Positions 26,352 to 29,400 of a stretch of DNA of 29,400 nt are shown here, in pieces (position 1 is the stretch's first letter; every line of letters starts with the position of its first letter). The DNA lies in the NCBI GenBank assembly GCA_032821775.1, contig JAVLRN010000038.1:1-29400 (forward strand), in the 5' to 3' direction. The position numbers and the translations under genes are program-made. The notes beneath the pieces are model-generated. The model did no database searches. It was not told the origin of the DNA and saw only the letters and a program-made list of their open reading frames with translations. The stretch is from Sanguinoderma infundibulare. Taxonomy: Eukaryota > Basidiomycota > Agaricomycetes > Polyporales > Polyporaceae.

Positions 26352-26434
26352 GGGCAGGTGATCCGATTGGTAATGGTGGTTTTCTGTAAAAAAATTGGTT
26401 TATACCGTAAAAGGTTCGATTCCTTTACTGCTCA
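26352..26434 (+). tRNA. trnY: tRNA-Tyr (GUA), with long variable arm
   Basis: Class II shape. The anticodon region TTTTCTGTAAAAAA gives GTA, a long variable arm follows, and the T arm is AAAGG-TTCGATT-CCTTT. The acceptor GGGCAGG/ACTGCTC has one G-T pair and one mismatch at the last pair. Confidence 0.87.
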
Positions 26435-26463
26435 ATTTAAAAAAATTATTTTTTTTCATTATT

Positions 26464-26537
26464 AAGACTGTAGCATAATAGGTTAATGCAATTCGCTCAT
26501 AATGGATCTTATAAGGGTTCAATTCCCTTCGGTCTTA
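26464..26537 (+). tRNA. trnM: tRNA-Met (CAU)
   Basis: Acceptor AAGACTG/CGGTCTT. The anticodon stem ATTCG/TGGAT, with two G-T pairs, holds loop CTCATAA, giving CAT. T arm AAGGG-TTCAATT-CCCTT. It is better formed than the CAU-like tRNA at 4092. Confidence 0.9.
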
Positions 26538-26615
26538 TTTCATTATATGTTTTATTTAAAATAATATAATATTTTTTTTTACTTCTTTTTAGTGTATCAG
26601 TATATTTTCTTTAAA

Positions 26616-26702
26616 GGGCATTTGGTCGAGTCTGGTTTATGGCGCTTATCTTGAAAATAAGAACTTCTGAAAAAGTCGTGAGTTCGAATCTCACAGTGCC
26701 CG
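26616..26702 (+). tRNA. trnS: tRNA-Ser (UGA), with long variable arm
   Basis: Acceptor GGGCATT/AGTGCCC. Anticodon stem CTTAT/ATAAG with loop CTTGAAA, giving TGA. A long variable arm and the T arm GTGAG-TTCGAAT-CTCAC follow, as expected for a serine class II tRNA. Confidence 0.92.
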
Positions 26703-26784
26703 ATCAAATCAAATAATTAATTAATAATTACTTATTATTAAAATAACAATAACATTTTACTTTTTATAAAAAATAAGTAAAAGA

Positions 26785-26857
26785 GGTAATATTAGTTTAA
26801 TTGGCAAAATAACGTCTTGTGGCGACGCTGTTCAGAGTTCAAGTCTCTGATTTTACC
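26785..26857 (+). tRNA. trnH: tRNA-His (GUG)
   Basis: Anticodon stem CGTC/GACG with loop TTGTGGC, giving GTG. T arm CAGAG-TTCAAGT-CTCTG. The G at 26785 would be the extra G-1 opposite C73 (26857), a histidine tRNA hallmark, next to acceptor GTAATAT/ATTTTAC (one T-T mismatch). Confidence 0.88.
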
Positions 26858-27248
26858 CTTTAAATTTGTCTATTATATCATAGATAAATTTATTTTTATT
26901 AAATTTCTATTTAAAAGAGAGTTAGGATAATTAAACCTGGGATTAAATTATTTAATTTAGTAAGGTTATAAGTATAATTAATTATAATAGATATCTTAAG
27001 GTATGGTATAAATAAAGAAGTTTTCTTTTTCAAAAAACAGTAAATTTACATACAAATTATCAGTATCAGTTCTAACACTTTAGTTTGTTTATTTTTTAAT
27101 TTAATGTGTAATATGATGACCTATATATACTTATGAATTTTTATAGTAAATTCAGTTCTTACAAAAATATTCTTATAATTATCTAACCGCCTATCTAACC
27201 TCTTCCCCTATCTAAAATTTAGATTTTTTTTAATTTTAAAAAATTAAA
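26858..27248. other. Spacer between tRNA-His and the last tRNA-Met
   Basis: AT-rich, with no gene recognised. GATAATTAAACCTGGGATTA near 26926 and TATCTAACCGCCTATCTAAC near 27180 are the only less AT-rich spots. Confidence 0.55.
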
Positions 27249-27321
27249 GCTGATATAGTTTAACTGGTTAAAACCTATCATTCATGACGATAAGATAAAA
27301 GTTCAACCCTTTTTATCGGCT
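27249..27321 (+). tRNA. trnM: tRNA-Met (CAU), third CAU tRNA
   Basis: Acceptor GCTGATA/TATCGGC and D stem GTTT/AAAC. The anticodon stem TATCA/CGATA has one mismatch, with loop TTCATGA, giving CAT. T arm AAAAG-TTCAACC-CTTTT. It could be the initiator or elongator Met, or an Ile tRNA with a modified C34; the sequence does not decide. Confidence 0.87.
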
Positions 27322-27853
27322 TCCTAAAAAAAAAATAAATAAATAAATTTTACAATATAAAGACATACACTAAATAAATATTCAGACAATTTATAAACTA
27401 TTCTTACCTTTTCTAGATTAAATTTTGGTAATATTTTTGTTAACCTTATCGGATTTGAACCATTATTTGAAGTATTTTTCAAGTTTTCCATATTTAAAGG
27501 AGCTAACATATATTTAAAAGTAAATGAAGTTGTATAGAAGGTGGAAAGGTTATAAAAAAAAAATAAAATTTTCTTTAAAGCTTCTAACCTTTTTCTAATT
27601 GTTAATTTACCATTCATTAAAAAATTAAAAATTTAAAAAATTAAAAATTTATTACGGAAAAAAAATATTTTGTTATTTATTTAACATAAAAGTATCTTTC
27701 CATTAAATCTTTTCTTAGTAAAGTTTAATCTTTTTATAAAGTATTATAATAATTAAACTTAATAATTATACTATAAACATATTATATTTATAATTATCTA
27801 CTTTATTTTAAAAAAAAATATTCAAACAAAAAAATGATAAACAAATACAAATT
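27322..27853. other. AT-rich 5' flank of atp6
   Basis: No + strand gene is recognised. A 97-codon minus-strand frame (27324-27617) is open, but it has no recognisable motif. Long A and T runs dominate, and the part from 27620 to 27853 has no G+C-rich feature. It probably includes the atp6 leader. Confidence 0.55.
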
Positions 27854-28627
27854 ATGTTATTAAGTACAAACTTTATAATGGTAAATTCACCATTAGAACA
27901 ATTTGAAGTTACTAATTTAATAGGAATAAATGCTCCGATATTAGGATATTTAAATATAACATTAACTAATTTAGGGTTATATTCTTTATTAGTTTTATTC
28001 TTAATAGTTGGAATACATTATGCTGGTAATAATGAAGTTAAATTAATACCAAGTAAATGGTCAATTGTTTTAGAAAGTTTATATGCCAGTATCCATTCAA
28101 TGGTAAGAGAACAATTAGGAAAAGAAGTATACTTACCATTTATTTATTCAATCTTCTTCTTCATCTTAATAGCAAATTTAACTGGTAATATACCTTATTC
28201 ATTTACTATTACTACTTCTATTGTAGTAAGTATTGGTTTCTCTTTCACTATTTTAATTGCAGTAACTATTTTAGGTTTAAGTATTCATAAATTACACTTC
28301 TTTTCATTTTTTGTACCATCTGGTTGCCCTCTAGCCTTAGTTCCTTTATTAGTACTTATCGAATTTGTATCTTATTTAGCAAGAGCACTTTCATTAGGTA
28401 TAAGATTATTCGCAAATATGTGTGCAGGACATACTTTAATGAAAATATTATCTACTTTCCTATATAAATTATTCCTTAGTGGGCCTATTGTAGCGGTACT
28501 TACTATAATACCATTTACTGTTTTTTTAGCTATATGTGGTTTAGAATTAGCAGTGTCTTTAATACAAGCTTATGTATTCACATTGTTGACTATATCATAC
28601 ATTAAAGATGCTATTGAACTACATTAA
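27854..28627 (+). CDS. atp6: ATP synthase subunit a (subunit 6)
   Basis: The membrane subunit of complex V (Fo) that forms the proton half-channels next to the c-ring. 257 residues, ATG 27854 to TAA 28625-28627, uninterrupted and without introns. The N-terminus contains NSPLEQFEV, matching the site where yeast Atp6 is trimmed, so a short leader is likely removed. The essential Arg lies in SLGIRLFANMCAGH (about residue 184), and the C-terminal helix has the conserved GLELAVSLIQAYVFTLL, with its acidic and Gln residues, ending SYIKDAIELH. Five to six hydrophobic helices are visible, and the length is normal for fungi. It is followed directly by an orphan endonuclease remnant. Confidence 0.97.
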   Translation: MLLSTNFIMVNSPLEQFEVTNLIGINAPILGYLNITLTNLGLYSLLVLFLIVGIHYAGNNEVKLIPSKWSIVLESLYASIHSMVREQLGKEVYLPFIYSIFFFILIANLTGNIPYSFTITTSIVVSIGFSFTILIAVTILGLSIHKLHFFSFFVPSGCPLALVPLLVLIEFVSYLARALSLGIRLFANMCAGHTLMKILSTFLYKLFLSGPIVAVLTIIPFTVFLAICGLELAVSLIQAYVFTLLTISYIKDAIELH

Positions 28628-28639
28628 GATAATCCTTAT

Positions 28640-28857
28640 ATAATGAGAAAAGTAACTTTATTAAAGCCTTGGACAATTACGGGTTTAACAGATGGGGTTG
28701 GTTCTATTTAGGTTTCAATACCAAAAAGTGCAAAAACCTAATAGGTTGGTCTGTTTCTATTAATTTCCAAATAGTCGCTTCAATAAATAGTTCTAATATG
28801 CGAATATTAGAACTATTTAAACCGTTTTTTGGTAATATTGGTCATATTTATATCTAG
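28640..28857 (+). pseudogene. Orphan LAGLIDADG endonuclease remnant after atp6
   Basis: One frame reads LLKPWTITGLTDGVGSI and then stops (TAG near 28710). A second frame carries on as LGFNTKKCKNLIGWSVSINF, then FQIVASINSSNMRILELFKP and FGNIGHIYI before a stop at 28855-28857. Together these match the N-terminal part of a LAGLIDADG enzyme, with first motif TGLTDGVGS (Val in place of the acidic residue). The second half is missing. atp6 is complete just upstream and no intron core is seen, so this is a free-standing fragment in the spacer, probably a relic of a former insertion near the atp6 3' end. Confidence 0.7.
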
Positions 28858-29400
28858 ACCAGAATTATGCATTAATCTAGCTATAACATTTTAATATGTA
28901 TCTAAAATTTATTTGTATAAATAATATTTATTTATAACTATAATAACTATATTTCCCCTTTAATTATGATTATTGCTTATCAAAATAAAAGGTCTATTTT
29001 TTTTTTTTAACAATCTTTAAAGATTAAAGTATAAACCTTTATAAAATCCTTATTCATTTTTTTGTAAATTATACTTATAATTAATGTAATTGGTTTTAAT
29101 AATGATTTACTTAGTAATATTTTTAATGTTGATAATTTAATATAACTAACCCAATTGAAACTATATATTTACATATTTAAAAATATAGATTAAAATTTGG
29201 TTATCTTTTTCTAATTTTGTTACACTAATTTTATTAAAAATGGGGTAATTAAGGGTAACTTAATTAAATAGACTAATAATTAGGCGACTAAATTAGTAAT
29301 TACGTAAATATTTAAAGAAGTAGTAATAAATAAGGTTATTAAACCTTGAAATGATTATGTATCTTAAATAGTATTCTCTCAGTACTTCTTTGAAGCACAA
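28858..29400. other. AT-rich end of the window
   Basis: No gene or tRNA is recognised. From about 29240 the sequence becomes slightly more mixed (TAGGCGACTAAATTAGTAAT, then CTCTCAGTACTTCTTTGAAG) and could be the start of another gene or a structured RNA beyond the window edge, but I cannot support a call. Confidence 0.5.

Noticed and set aside
27324..27617. Minus-strand open frame of 97 codons before atp6
   Set aside because: No recognisable motif or conservation clue; Lys/Phe/Leu/Ile-rich as expected from AT-rich spacer.

Overview
The window is a piece of a fungal mitochondrial genome, very probably from an agaricomycete (mushroom-forming) basidiomycete. Evidence: about 75-80 percent A+T; standard respiratory genes (cob, cox1, nad4, atp6) all on the + strand; clusters of mitochondrial-type tRNA genes; cox1 split by twelve introns; and UGA read as tryptophan (genetic code 4), shown by five TGA codons inside otherwise open endonuclease frames. 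The agaricomycete placement rests on my memory of cox1 protein sequences and would need a database search.

Layout. 1-573: end of a cob intron with its endonuclease, then the last cob exon. 579-2430: a large disrupted membrane-protein reading frame I do not recognise. 2431-3724: a spacer with decayed coding-like sequence on the minus strand. 3725-4241: tRNA-Pro, Asn, Leu, a poor Met-like tRNA, and Glu. 4523-21005: cox1, 13 exons totalling about 1.59 kb in 16.5 kb, with 12 group I-type introns holding LAGLIDADG and GIY-YIG homing endonucleases in every state from intact to remnant. 21006-22044: spacer. 22045 to at least 24580: nad4 with one intron and an unusual hydrophobic 3' extension to about 25065. 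25744-27321: ten tRNA genes (Ala, Phe, Thr, Gln, Lys, Tyr, Met, Ser, His, Met). 27854-28627: atp6. 28640-28857: an orphan endonuclease remnant. 28858-29400: nothing recognised.

How it works together. The four protein genes encode core membrane subunits of complexes III, IV, I and V. The introns are self-splicing parasites whose endonucleases copy them into intronless alleles. Seven endonuclease frames are read straight on from the upstream exon, several sit inside the P8 loop, and two lie downstream of the catalytic core.

Main oddities. (1) cox1 carries two single-T insertions, both directly after a GGT codon, and nad4 needs two one-base corrections. These are either assembly indels or real frameshifts, and they decide how far the other broken frames can be trusted. 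(2) Two microexons of 23 and 27 bases carry the CuB histidine codons. (3) One cox1 intron holds an intact endonuclease plus a decayed relative. (4) Some exon flanks are GC-rich, as if acquired with an intron. (5) There are three unexplained reading frames: the 579-2430 membrane ORF, an acidic intron ORF at 9361-9765, and the nad4 extension. I found no clearly new system. The 579-2430 ORF is the best candidate for something undescribed.
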